Origin: Phytopseudomonas flavescens
Lineage (GTDB): Bacteria; Pseudomonadota; Gammaproteobacteria; Pseudomonadales; Pseudomonadaceae
DNA length: 44,547 nucleotides
NCBI RefSeq assembly: GCF_900100535.1
Contig: NZ_FNDG01000034.1
Span: 1 to 44,547, forward strand
Direction: 5' to 3'
The position numbers were made by a program, and so were the translations under genes. Positions 1-6,762 of the stretch are shown here, one piece after another. Below the pieces are notes generated by a model. That model saw only the letters and a program-made list of their open reading frames with translations, ran no database searches and was not told the origin of the DNA. Position 1 is the first letter of the stretch, and each line of letters begins with the position of its first letter.

Positions 1-252
1 TGCCCGGCGCTGTTCGACAAGACGCTCACGCAAAGCGTCTGAAGTGGCGTGTGGGCAGTGTCTGGGTCGCGATGAACGATCTTGCAGACCCGCCTCACCT
101 TCCTCCCGAAAACGTCTGAGCCATTTGTAGGCGGTTCGAACGCTTACGCCCGCCGCCTGCGCAGCATCTTCGACACGCAAGCCTTGCTCGATACGTTGGA
201 TAAGAAGGGCTCGACCTCGAGGTGTAAGACGGGCATGTTTATGTAGGTTCAT
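1..252 (-). CDS. IS481-type transposase, N-terminal part (cut by window edge)
   Basis: The minus-strand frame opens with ATG at 252 and stays open for 84 codons to the window edge. It begins MNLHKHARLTPRGRALLIQR and contains a helix-turn-helix, AAQAAGVSVRTAYKWLRRF, followed by a Gly/Arg-rich linker. This is the N-terminal DNA-binding domain of IS481-family transposases, which bind the element's inverted repeats; the DDE catalytic domain lies outside the window. The start sits just inside an inverted repeat, as expected at an IS end. Family assignment is from recall of the N-terminal pattern; whether the gene is complete cannot be seen. Confidence 0.75.
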   Translation of the reverse strand, partial: MNLHKHARLTPRGRALLIQRIEQGLRVEDAAQAAGVSVRTAYKWLRRFREEGEAGLQDRSSRPRHCPHATSDALRERLVEQRRA

Positions 253-322
253 CCGGGGCTCCTGGAGTGCTTGGTTGGTCGCACTTCCAGAATTCCGGGA
301 ATGCCCCGGATGAACAACCTAC
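1..322 (-). mobile_element. Right end of an IS481-like insertion sequence
   Basis: Upstream of the transposase start lies a perfect 13-bp inverted pair, GTTCATCCGGGGC (247-259) and GCCCCGGATGAAC (303-315). The outer copy is continued by AACCTAC and is the probable terminal inverted repeat; the inner copy overlaps the transposase start and could be an internal transposase or autoregulation site. The element border is therefore placed at about 320-322. The exact border and target duplication cannot be fixed without the other end. Confidence 0.5.
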
Positions 323-356
323 TGAGAGATCACATCTAGACCTTGCTGGCGAAGCA

Positions 357-386
357 GAACGCCGCGCTCCTGCGCGGCGTTTTTCA
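357..386. terminator. Rho-independent terminator-like hairpin
   Basis: AACGCCGCG (358-366), a six-base loop CTCCTG and CGCGGCGTT (373-381) form a nine-base-pair GC-rich stem followed by a T run on the plus strand. It lies between the IS end and tRNA-Met and would end a plus-strand transcript coming from the left, whose gene is not in the window. No other gene is seen between 253 and 513. Confidence 0.7.
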
Positions 387-513
387 TTGCCGCCCAGGCT
401 CGTCAGCGCCCTGCCCGTGCATGGCGTCGCAGCTCAGCCCAGCGGGAAGCACGATATCTGCACCTGCAGTGGGCTAAGCAGTTGAAAGTGCATAAATTTA
501 TTGAAAACGATGC

Positions 514-542
514 TTGACAGAAAAGCGCTGCACGCGAATAAT
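514..542 (+). promoter_or_regulatory. Sigma-70 promoter of tRNA-Met
   Basis: A consensus -35 TTGACA (514-519) is followed after 17 bp by a -10-like AATAAT (537-542), with a GC-rich stretch GCGCGCC before the expected start about 12 nt ahead of the mature tRNA. The GC-rich discriminator is typical of stringently controlled stable RNA promoters. Confidence 0.7.
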
Positions 543-553
543 GCGCGCCACTC

Positions 554-630
554 GGCTACGTAGCTCAGCTGGTTAGAGCATAGCATTCATAATGCTGGGG
601 TCCGGGGTTCAAGTCCCTGCGTAGCCACCA
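554..630 (+). tRNA. tRNA-Met (anticodon CAT)
   Basis: A 77-nt cloverleaf sequence starts GGCTACG and ends CGTAGCC plus encoded ACCA. The D arm (AGCTCAGCTGGTTAGAGC), an anticodon loop with CAT at 588-590, and the T arm (GGGGTTCAAGTCCC) are all visible. The acceptor stem GGCTACG/CGTAGCC pairs completely, unlike the C1-A72 mismatch of initiator tRNA, so this is an elongator-type CAT tRNA. It is the integration target of the adjoining island: its 3' half is duplicated at 9276-9323. Confidence 0.95.
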
Positions 631-672
631 AACAAAACAAGGGTTTAGCGAAAGCTAAGCCCTTTTTTGTTT
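585..672 (+). repeat. Left attachment repeat (attL-type) of the tRNA-Met island
   Basis: These 88 nt run from the tRNA anticodon loop through CCA and the terminator and recur at 9276-9363 with 85 of 88 positions identical. A direct repeat of a tRNA 3' half flanking foreign genes is the hallmark of tyrosine-recombinase integration into a tRNA gene. Confidence 0.9.
639..670 (+). terminator. tRNA-Met terminator
   Basis: GGGTTTAGC (641-649), a GAAA tetraloop and GCTAAGCCC (654-662) form a nine-pair stem (one G-T wobble) followed by six T (663-668). The same hairpin with one swapped base pair recurs in the right attachment repeat. Confidence 0.85.
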
Positions 673-713
673 CTGGGGTGTCCCCAAACTGTCCCTTTCT
701 TGTCCCACCCACA

Positions 714-1310
714 TCAGGCGATGAGTTCACCGATGCAGCGCTCGAAAATGGCGGTCATTGCGCGATAGTCGCAAACCACAGCATCGATATTTGCCTGAAT
801 CCACTCAGCCTCACCTACGCCCCACCAGTCGACCTGATAGCCCGCGTTGATGATCAGGTGCTCGAACAGAATCCGCTGAGCCCGGCCATTGCCCTCGCGA
901 AACGGGTGGATGATGTTCAGATCGCCGTACAGTTCTGCAGCCGCAACGACCAGATCCGGGCGAGCCATCTCCTCGAACCAGCCAGTTGAAGCTACTCGCT
1001 TGAACAGCTTGGTGGATTCAGCCTCGATGCGGGTCACGTTGCAGAAATGCGTTCCACCCTTCGAGATATCGACCGTGCGCAATTCACCCGCCCAATCGTA
1101 AACGTCGCCGAACAGATGCCGGTGTATACGCTGCAGGTAGGCAAGATCGTAGGGAGGAAGGTCGAAGTCCAGCTGGCTGGCTGCGATTTCAGAGAGGCTG
1201 CGCTCAGCCTCATGGAGAGCGCTATCGTCAGTCAGGCCTAGACGATTACGTAAAACATCGGTGCCTGGGTAGCAGTAAGGATCCTGCCCGACGCCGTAGT
1301 TGTCGAGCAT
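714..1310 (-). CDS. fic: Fic-domain protein (AMPylase-type toxin)
   Basis: This 198-residue protein carries the Fic core HPFREGNGRAQR (residues 135-146), an exact match to HxFx(D/E)GNGRxxR; the His is the catalytic base and the Asn/Arg bind the nucleotide phosphates. Fic proteins usually transfer AMP from ATP to a target hydroxyl and act as growth-inhibiting toxins when released from an antitoxin. The start overlaps the stop of the preceding small gene (TGATG at 1312-1308), so the two are translationally coupled. Its substrate cannot be inferred. It lies directly downstream of the tRNA terminator, inside the island. Confidence 0.92.
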   Translation of the reverse strand: MLDNYGVGQDPYCYPGTDVLRNRLGLTDDSALHEAERSLSEIAASQLDFDLPPYDLAYLQRIHRHLFGDVYDWAGELRTVDISKGGTHFCNVTRIEAESTKLFKRVASTGWFEEMARPDLVVAAAELYGDLNIIHPFREGNGRAQRILFEHLIINAGYQVDWWGVGEAEWIQANIDAVVCDYRAMTAIFERCIGELIA

Positions 1311-1480
1311 CAGGCCTGACTAGACCGCGCAGCGTTCAAAGCAGCCTCACGAGTCGGGAGCTGACGCTCCGCATCGGCCTGGGTCGTGTTGAACCCTTCA
1401 AGGCGCAGGCTGGCCGCGTAGTTCGACCGGCGGGCCTTAGCGCAGTAGGCCTTCTTGGCTTGCAGAGATACACCTGTCAT
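1310..1480 (-). CDS. yhfG: YhfG-like antitoxin of Fic
   Basis: A 56-residue gene starts at ATG 1480 and ends with TGA overlapping the fic start codon. The protein (MTGVSLQAKKAYCAKARRSN...) contains S-L-R-L-E-G, matching the (S/T)xxxE(G/N) inhibitory helix motif that in class I Fic systems blocks ATP binding; here the motif sits in a separate small protein, as in E. coli yhfG-fic. Size, order and overlap all fit. Its own start overlaps the end of the integrase remnant by 4 nt (1477-1480), so transcription may come from upstream in the minus direction; no obvious promoter was found. Confidence 0.85.
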   Translation of the reverse strand: MTGVSLQAKKAYCAKARRSNYAASLRLEGFNTTQADAERQLPTREAALNAARSSQA

Positions 1481-1674
1481 AGGATTGCCTCATTCGTTTC
1501 GCCAGCGATCATTATAGCGGATTGCCCCTCATTCTGGTTCAGTAACCCAAGTGGAGAAAGGGTCAAGGCGGTGGCGAAGTGATCAGGCGCCAGATGTGAG
1601 TAGCGCATGGTCATCTTGATATCGCCATGACCTAGGATGCGCTGCAGCCCGAGAGATGAAAGCATAGGGCTCAT
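1477..1674 (-). pseudogene. Tyrosine integrase, C-terminal remnant
   Basis: A 65-codon frame encodes LQRILGHGDIKMTMRYSHLA, the box II region of phage-type tyrosine recombinases with the LGH histidine and the catalytic Tyr in RYSHL, followed by an APDHF tail. Everything upstream (core-binding domain, first Arg, HxxR) is missing; the sequence instead joins directly onto the 3' end of the hopM1-like gene, whose stop codon overlaps it. It is a recombination scar from a tRNA-targeting integrase and cannot be active. Confidence 0.85.
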
Positions 1675-3851
1675 CCCTCGCCCCTCTCTACGTCTACCGG
1701 CGCTGCGCCGCGCGGCACGACCGGGGTATGCCGCAAGCTCGCTCCGGCAAGGCTGCCGCCCAGCCTGGAGGCGGCCTTGACGCCCTCACGCGTCAATCCC
1801 TCGGTGAGTTCCACGCCGGCTTGCGGCAGCGCCTGCTCCAGGCCTCGGAATCGGTTGTAGCCGTTCTCGAACCGGCGGGCCAACGTATTGGGGCGGGTGC
1901 CATGGGGCAGCACTTCGCGATCAGGGTCGCGGATATTCTGCATGGCGCTGGCAAAGCGTGTCGTGTCGTCGAGTTCGGCTTCGTCCCGCGACTGCTTGTT
2001 GGCATAGAAAGGCGCCAGCAGGCCGAGCGCCTGAACACCAGTCAACAGCACGGAACCGGCCTTGGCCGCTACGGTACCGGCGCCAACCCTGGCCACCAGG
2101 ACGCCCATCCCGTGATAGACGGACATCCCCTCGCTGGCGCTGTAGACCTTGCTCGTATACGCCTCACGCGAATTGCTCTGCCGGGGGTCAACGGACGTCA
2201 AGGCCTTGCCCCAGAGCGTGCCCAGCCGAGTACCCAGGCTCTCGGCGGGAGGCGCCTGCGGAACATGGGTCGGCAGGCTCCGCCCCTGATATTCGAACCG
2301 CTTGTGCTGCTGGCCCAGCGCCTGGCCACCCGACATCACCGCCCCACCGGCGAACGACGACGCCGCCCGCGCAGCGATGCCGGACGCATTGATCGAGGTG
2401 GTCAGCTCGATCAAGCGACGCACCATCTGCGCGCCGGCCTGGCTACCGAACGTAATGCCGTCGCCTTTTAGCGTGCCGTTGTGATAGTCCTGCTGGGCGT
2501 TGATGAACCCTTTGCGTGCGCGCTCCACGTCGTTCATCGAGGCCTGCAGCTCGTCATCGGTGAACGCGCGATAGCGACCTCCGTCGGTCGTGGCCAGAGG
2601 CGTATTGGGGATCACTTCGGCGGCAGCCACCTTGCGCAACTCGGGTGCCCCCAAAGACGCCAGCACCTCCCTGGCCGAGGGCTTGACGAAGTTGTCCAGC
2701 GTCTCGTGCACGGCACCGACGGCAGCGCCACTGGAAGCGGCCTGCCCGGCCAGATCCAGTACCGACAATTCGGGATCGACGTAAGCTCGCGCCAACACGA
2801 ACAGCAACGTGGCAGACAATCCCTGAGGGATACTGGCGGCGAGAAAAACCCGTGCACTGGTAAACAGGCCACTGCCCTGCTCGGCCAGTTCGTGCAGGTG
2901 CCTGTCCAGCCCCATGTTGTCGAGACTGTCCTGCAGGGCGCTGCGCTGTAGCCCGGCGCTGGCCTCATCGAACTGCGTCTTTACCTGCGTCCATCGCTCG
3001 ACCTCGGCCTGTGCCCGTTCGACCTGCTGAGCGCGCATGGGGCCTGGCGGCAGGCCCTGGGTTGCCTGCCACTCGCCACGGGCGGCCACCAGGCAGGCAT
3101 CGGCCAGCGCCTGGCACTTGTCGAGGATCCGCTCCTTGATACCCGTCGACCAGCGTCCGGCCAGCGCCTGGAAGGCGTCGAAACCGACCTGTACCTGCTG
3201 GCGCTCCTCATCGCTCAGTTCGCAGTCGGCCAGCACCTCGCCATAGAGGGCTGCCTGTCCATCGAGATGCCTGGCGATACGCGGCAACGCATTGTCGAGC
3301 AGCACCTGCAGGCGTTCGCCGGACACACGCATTCCAGCAGGCATGGGCTGGCTGAAGCGCTGATCGATGTCCGCCAACAGCCGCGCGAACGTGTCGCCAT
3401 AGGGAATGCCACTATCGAGTTGGCCTGGCTGACCGTCATTGAGCAAGGCCCTCATGCGCTCGTAACTGAGCCGAGGATCCATCTGCAGCACACGCCCCTC
3501 CAGGATCATGCGCCTTTTGTTGATTTCCAGCGGGTTCTGCGCGAGCCGGTGTGCCGCCCGCTGCTGCTGGCCGATGGGCCGTGAATAGTTCAGCGGCTTC
3601 TGCGCGAGGATCATTTGGCGAGCTTCGGCGCGCACGGCCTCGAGCCCTGGATGCTGGCTCTCGAACAGCCGCACCAGGCTCGTTGGCGAAGGCTGCACAA
3701 CCTGCGCCTGTTGCTGCGCACTCAAGGGCGCCCGGCAAGAGGCGCGCGCCTGGGAACGCATTGCCTGCGAACGCTGGCTTGGCGCGTCGACCGTGGCGGT
3801 GGAGGAAAGGGAACCGTGCGAACGGCTGATGGTGCTGGGCGTTGGCTGCAT
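1671..3851 (-). CDS. hopM1: HopM1-family type III effector
   Basis: This 726-residue protein resembles HopM1 of P. syringae (about 712 residues) along its middle and C-terminal parts. Matching landmarks recalled from HopM1 include HETLDNFVKP, ARAASSFAGGAVMSGGQAL, LLAPFYANKQS and NIRDPDREVLPHG, in the same order. HopM1 is injected into plant cells, acts at the trans-Golgi network, causes loss of the ARF-GEF MIN7 and suppresses immunity. The N-terminus fits a type III secretion signal: Pro at position 3, no acidic residue in the first 12, and 11 Ser in the first 50. An AAGGA ribosome site lies 8 nt before ATG 3851. The gene follows a CesT-type chaperone by 21 nt and ends naturally against an integrase scar. 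Overall identity is low to moderate, so it is a divergent member. No hrp/hrc secretion genes are in the window. Confidence 0.85.
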   Translation of the reverse strand: MQPTPSTISRSHGSLSSTATVDAPSQRSQAMRSQARASCRAPLSAQQQAQVVQPSPTSLVRLFESQHPGLEAVRAEARQMILAQKPLNYSRPIGQQQRAAHRLAQNPLEINKRRMILEGRVLQMDPRLSYERMRALLNDGQPGQLDSGIPYGDTFARLLADIDQRFSQPMPAGMRVSGERLQVLLDNALPRIARHLDGQAALYGEVLADCELSDEERQQVQVGFDAFQALAGRWSTGIKERILDKCQALADACLVAARGEWQATQGLPPGPMRAQQVERAQAEVERWTQVKTQFDEASAGLQRSALQDSLDNMGLDRHLHELAEQGSGLFTSARVFLAASIPQGLSATLLFVLARAYVDPELSVLDLAGQAASSGAAVGAVHETLDNFVKPSAREVLASLGAPELRKVAAAEVIPNTPLATTDGGRYRAFTDDELQASMNDVERARKGFINAQQDYHNGTLKGDGITFGSQAGAQMVRRLIELTTSINASGIAARAASSFAGGAVMSGGQALGQQHKRFEYQGRSLPTHVPQAPPAESLGTRLGTLWGKALTSVDPRQSNSREAYTSKVYSASEGMSVYHGMGVLVARVGAGTVAAKAGSVLLTGVQALGLLAPFYANKQSRDEAELDDTTRFASAMQNIRDPDREVLPHGTRPNTLARRFENGYNRFRGLEQALPQAGVELTEGLTREGVKAASRLGGSLAGASLRHTPVVPRGAAPVDVERGEG

Positions 3852-3872
3852 GAGGCGATCCTTTTTCCAGGG

Positions 3873-4370
3873 TCATTGCTCGCTAGTACGAGCTGTCAGC
3901 GCTTTGCGCGAGGTCGGCCGACCACCTGGCCGGCACACGGGCTGATCGGCGTCGAGGAAAAAGTCTCTGCGCCAGGCTTTGGCCATATCGGCCAGTTCTC
4001 CCAGCAAGGTGAGCAGACGCTCGGCACTCAATCGCTCGAGCAGCAACGCCGCCGCCAGGTTTATATGCCGGCTTTGCGGATTGAGCGTGAAGACTGGACT
4101 GAGCGGTTCACCGAACAGATGAAAATTCATCTCCAGCAGCCGCAGGGCAGCCGCTGCCGCCTCACGCGAAGGCAACTGCCCGAGGTCGGCATAGAGCAGC
4201 ACTGTGCCCATGCCCTGGCTCTGCCTGTGGCACAAGGTGAAATCGACACCATTGACCTCGATAGCAGTGCGCTCATAGAGGCTTGCCGGGTTGGGAATCA
4301 AAGCCAGGGTACAGAAATGGTCGATCAGCGATCGATAGGCAGGCGTGGTCATAAGCACCATGAAAGTCAT
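3873..4370 (-). CDS. shcM: CesT/Tir-type type III chaperone (ShcM-like)
   Basis: This small protein (165 residues from ATG 4370; 159 from the more likely ATG 4352, starting MTTPAYRSLIDHF) has the layout of class I type III chaperones: an N-terminal amphipathic helix, FTLCHRQSQGMGTVLLYADL strands, a FGEPLSPVFTLNP strand pair and a long C-terminal helix ending in AKAWRRDFF. Such chaperones bind the N-terminal part of their effector and keep it export-ready. Position immediately upstream of the hopM1-like gene matches shcM-hopM1 of P. syringae. The hrp box ends 15 nt before ATG 4370, which would leave a very short leader, so ATG 4361 or 4352 is preferred. Confidence 0.83.
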   Translation of the reverse strand: MTFMVLMTTPAYRSLIDHFCTLALIPNPASLYERTAIEVNGVDFTLCHRQSQGMGTVLLYADLGQLPSREAAAAALRLLEMNFHLFGEPLSPVFTLNPQSRHINLAAALLLERLSAERLLTLLGELADMAKAWRRDFFLDADQPVCRPGGRPTSRKALTARTSEQ

Positions 4371-4385
4371 CTTGACGATGTGCCA

Positions 4386-4414
4386 TGGGTGGGTGGGAAA
4401 CCGCCGGCGGTTCC
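4386..4414 (-). promoter_or_regulatory. hrp box (HrpL-dependent promoter)
   Basis: On the minus strand GGAACC (4414-4409), a 16-nt spacer and CCACCCA (4392-4386) match the ECF sigma factor HrpL consensus GGAACC-N16-CCACNNA at every fixed position. It lies just upstream of the chaperone-effector pair and in the right orientation, indicating that the pair belongs to a HrpL regulon and is switched on with a Hrp-type secretion system. Confidence 0.88.
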
Positions 4415-4655
4415 TCTAAGAACCGGAATAAAATCAATGAAATCAAATATTAAGGTTTTATTAACGAACAATGAACGCTGCATGAATTCGCTGTTTCAAT
4501 CCTGAACGGAAAGGCATCGTCGATGCCATCATGCATCCGAAACAAACCACCCGGCTGGGGTACGTCCGCCAGCACGCCAGATACCGCGGATATCTCGCAA
4601 GACCAGCAGTGCTCGCAAACCTCCCGGTACGGCCACCGATCGACCTGGCCTGTGC

Positions 4656-4787
4656 TCAATCGCGTAGCGAGATAACGCCGGGCCTTTCTCCCAGCGAGCT
4701 GCGCAGCCCGAGGCTGAGGCCATCGATGGCGCCCCACAGGTAGCCCCCGGCGAACGCTAGCGCAGCGACGAACAGGTAGCGCTTCAA
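4656..4787 (-). CDS. Small single-pass membrane protein, phage-like
   Basis: A TTG at 4787 overlaps the TGA of the preceding gene (TTGA) and opens a 43-residue frame: KRYLFVAALAFAGGYLWGAI followed by a polar tail. One predicted membrane helix starts right after a positively charged N-terminus. The coupling to an excisionase-like gene suggests a small filamentous-phage membrane protein. Function unknown; the TTG start is an inference from the overlap. Confidence 0.45.
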   Translation of the reverse strand: MKRYLFVAALAFAGGYLWGAIDGLSLGLRSSLGERPGVISLRD

Positions 4788-5179
4788 AGCCTGCCCCGCT
4801 GCACGTCGGTGACGGTCGACTCGATGGCACTGCCCGTCCCCATCGCCGCCGTGACTACCTGGTTGCCTGTCCCACAGGTGATTTCCGCCGTCGGCGAGTC
4901 GCCCTCGGAGCCCTGCCCATAATCCCCCGCACAGAACACGGTTTTGCCCCGTTCCATATCACGGCGGATACGGTGCAGGTTGATGACGCGGTGGCGGCCA
5001 ATCTTGGCGGTCGGGACGGTGCCGGATTCGATCCAGCCGCGTACGACATCCTCGGTAATCACGTCAATACCCAGCAGCTTGGCGAACACGTGCTTTGAGC
5101 AAAACGGCGCATCACGCAGGTCGTTGACGCGTTCCGGGTTTCCCTGTGTGTCGAACCCCACTATTCCAGACTGTTCCAT
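4784..5179 (-). CDS. Excisionase/AlpA-like DNA-binding protein of Pf-type phage
   Basis: A 131-residue protein with a winged-helix of excisionase or AlpA type at about residues 45-75 (VVRGWIESGTVPTAKIGRHR followed by VINLHRIRRDMERG). The remaining C-terminal part (residues 80-131) is low in recognisable features. It is divergently transcribed from a repressor-like gene, the arrangement known for the XisF/Pf-repressor lysogeny switch of Pseudomonas Pf filamentous prophages, which also integrate in tRNA genes. A GGGG-type ribosome site precedes ATG 5179. The rest of a Pf phage (coat, Zot-like, replication genes) is absent, so this is a remnant or a captured switch. Identity as XisF-like is inference. 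Confidence 0.6.
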   Translation of the reverse strand: MEQSGIVGFDTQGNPERVNDLRDAPFCSKHVFAKLLGIDVITEDVVRGWIESGTVPTAKIGRHRVINLHRIRRDMERGKTVFCAGDYGQGSEGDSPTAEITCGTGNQVVTAAMGTGSAIESTVTDVQRGRL

Positions 5180-5288
5180 GCAAAGCCCCTATAATCCAGT
5201 TTCACCGAAAGTGAACATGCACCAAATGCATATGTACATGTTACACCTTCAATTAAAAATGTACATAGAACATCAATGGCATTTGTTA
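5180..5288. promoter_or_regulatory. Divergent control region with operator-like repeats
   Basis: Between the excisionase-like and repressor-like genes lies an AT-rich stretch holding a perfect inverted repeat TTCAC-CGAAA-GTGAA (5201-5215), two TGTACAT copies (5233-5239 region and 5259-5265 region) and a TATAAT (5190-5195). Such repeats are expected for repressor and excisionase binding sites. The assignments are by pattern only. Confidence 0.5.
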
Positions 5289-5561
5289 ATGGCAGAGCAG
5301 ATAGTCGATAGAAGCCTTCAATTGATCGACCTAGCCAGTCTGAAAGAGCTAGCGGAGGCCGGTGGAACGGATTACGTCCGCTGGCAAAACATCAAGCGCG
5401 GGCGCGCGCGCGTGGGCGCTGAAGAAATTGAAATTCTTGGGCGAGTATTCCCGACGTACCGATGGTGGCTAATAACAGGTGAAGTGGCACCAGAGAATGG
5501 GCAGACAAGCCCAAGCTTCGACGAGGCCAATCGAAACTTGAACGGTCAATACGCGGGATAG
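5289..5561 (+). CDS. Pf-type phage repressor-like HTH protein
   Basis: From ATG 5289 the protein has 90 residues (MAEQIVDRSLQLIDLASLKE...). A helix-turn-helix covers ASLKELAEAGGTDYVRWQNI, followed by RGRARVGAEEIEILGRVFPTYRWWLITGE, a pattern seen in phage repressors of Pseudomonas filamentous phages where the YRWWLITG segment follows the DNA-binding helices. It is divergent from the excisionase-like gene and would repress it. Upstream in-frame ATGs (5218 onward) would add a repetitive Met/His-rich lead that overlaps the operator region, so 5289 is preferred, although no strong ribosome site is visible. Confidence 0.6.
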   Translation: MAEQIVDRSLQLIDLASLKELAEAGGTDYVRWQNIKRGRARVGAEEIEILGRVFPTYRWWLITGEVAPENGQTSPSFDEANRNLNGQYAG

Positions 5562-5624
5562 CGATCACTGAAGAAGCTGCTAGGCGCTGGTTTGCCCGAA
5601 CAGATCTGCACAAGGAGTAGTGAG

Positions 5625-6080
5625 ATGGGCGGTCAAATAAAACCAGATCCTGTAGAGGACTATCGCAACATTCAGCGGGAGGTTAAAGAATGGGAACGAT
5701 ACCTGAACGATAGTGTTGGATACTTTGCCTTTACATTTGCAATAGCGTCATTAGGTACTAACGCACCGCAGTTTTGGGCAACAGTTAGTATGATATTTAT
5801 TTTTGCTGGGCACCAAGTAAACCAGAAAGGAAAGATGGAAACTCTGAAAAGAATCATAGCACTAAGAAAGCAATCGGGTAACGAGTACTATGCCTTCGTT
5901 GAAAAAGATGCACGTAGAACTATCAGCATACTACGCTCACTGCCGTTCTTTATTGGATATATGACTTTGGCTACTATAATATTTGCCCCAAGCCTTATGC
6001 CTACTGAATGGGTTACCCTTCTCTACGGTGGGAAGCCATATTTTGACTTTTCAAAACTTAGCATAGTTATGGCTCAATGA
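5625..6080 (+). CDS. Two-TM membrane protein of unknown function
   Basis: AAGGAG (5612-5617) precedes ATG 5625 and opens 151 codons. The N-terminal 40 residues are charged and helical (DYRNIQREVKEWERYLND), followed by two hydrophobic segments (about residues 40-65 and 108-128) separated by a charged stretch (KGKMETLKRIIALRKQSGNE). No family was recognised. It converges on the four-gene operon on the other strand (20 nt between stops) and shares its AT-rich composition. Small two-TM proteins with cytoplasmic helices are frequent effectors in prokaryotic conflict systems, so a membrane effector role is possible but unproven. Confidence 0.75.
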   Translation: MGGQIKPDPVEDYRNIQREVKEWERYLNDSVGYFAFTFAIASLGTNAPQFWATVSMIFIFAGHQVNQKGKMETLKRIIALRKQSGNEYYAFVEKDARRTISILRSLPFFIGYMTLATIIFAPSLMPTEWVTLLYGGKPYFDFSKLSIVMAQ

Positions 6081-6099
6081 TTCTTGAATATAATATCGA

Positions 6100-6762
6100 C
6101 TAAAACAGCTCTCCTTGTAGCGAAGGGACTCTAACACCATACAGTTCAGATATTTTATTTGTGAACTCTGTCTGACCACCGTAACTTGGATGTCTCACTT
6201 TAACTCCAGGTATTCCAGCAGCAACCCTAGCTATAGAACCTACAGCATCATTACCTACAGCGATAAGGCGCCGGGGTTTTATCATGCTAATAAGCTCGCC
6301 AAGTACAGCCTCACCAAGATTACGTTCCTGGGAATTATGCGATCTATTGGTGAAAGGTAGCCCTTCTTCATGAGGGTGCAGAGGGAAGACATTCCACAAA
6401 AAAACATTGTCGTGTATGCAGTTCAAAACATCCCATATAACTGTTGCTGTTCTTTCTTTAAAGGGCTCTCCTTTAGTTGTTTTAATTGCAGAAAGACTCC
6501 AGCGTTTTGCATATGCCTCAGCATGAAATTCGTCTGTCAATGCCAGCCCAGTGCGGCGCCCACCCCTATACCCTAAGTCACGGCCAATCCAGATTGCATC
6601 TACCCCTTCCACCGATGCTTTTTTTAAAACATCAAGCAATAAGGCCCTTCTAAGCTTATCGGCGCCTCGAAGGTCATGAGTAGCGCATATTTCAGAATAT
6701 GGATTGAAGCTGTTTACCGTTCTAATTTCGGATAGCCGCCGCACAAATTCTTTAGGTTGCAT
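6100..6762 (-). CDS. Uracil-DNA glycosylase superfamily protein
   Basis: A 220-residue protein with the UDG-fold signature: IGRDLGYRGGRRTG (residues 59-72, motif I region with Asp at 62), NVFPLHPH (124-131) and the C-terminal RHPSYGG (190-196, the intercalation-loop region). The order and spacing fit UDG-superfamily proteins of about 220 residues, which excise uracil or other altered bases from DNA. It is last in a four-gene operon; its ATG overlaps the previous gene by 11 nt. With a nucleotide pyrophosphohydrolase and an Nmad2 protein as partners, it may act on modified bases in foreign DNA rather than in housekeeping repair. The substrate base is unknown. Confidence 0.8.
   Translation of the reverse strand: MQPKEFVRRLSEIRTVNSFNPYSEICATHDLRGADKLRRALLLDVLKKASVEGVDAIWIGRDLGYRGGRRTGLALTDEFHAEAYAKRWSLSAIKTTKGEPFKERTATVIWDVLNCIHDNVFLWNVFPLHPHEEGLPFTNRSHNSQERNLGEAVLGELISMIKPRRLIAVGNDAVGSIARVAAGIPGVKVRHPSYGGQTEFTNKISELYGVRVPSLQGELF

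Noticed and set aside
3615..4505. 296-residue plus-strand open frame
   Set aside because: Antisense to the chaperone and the effector N-terminus; those are supported by the hrp box and family motifs.
4513..4527. GGCATCG-T-CGATGCC palindrome
   Set aside because: Short, isolated and not placed at a promoter that I can support.
4450..4830. 126-residue minus-strand frame overlapping the small membrane protein
   Set aside because: Cys/Arg-rich reading with no domain; the overlapping TTGA-coupled frame with a membrane helix is more plausible.
4656..5561. A complete filamentous prophage
   Set aside because: No coat, Zot-like, replication or integrase gene beside the switch.
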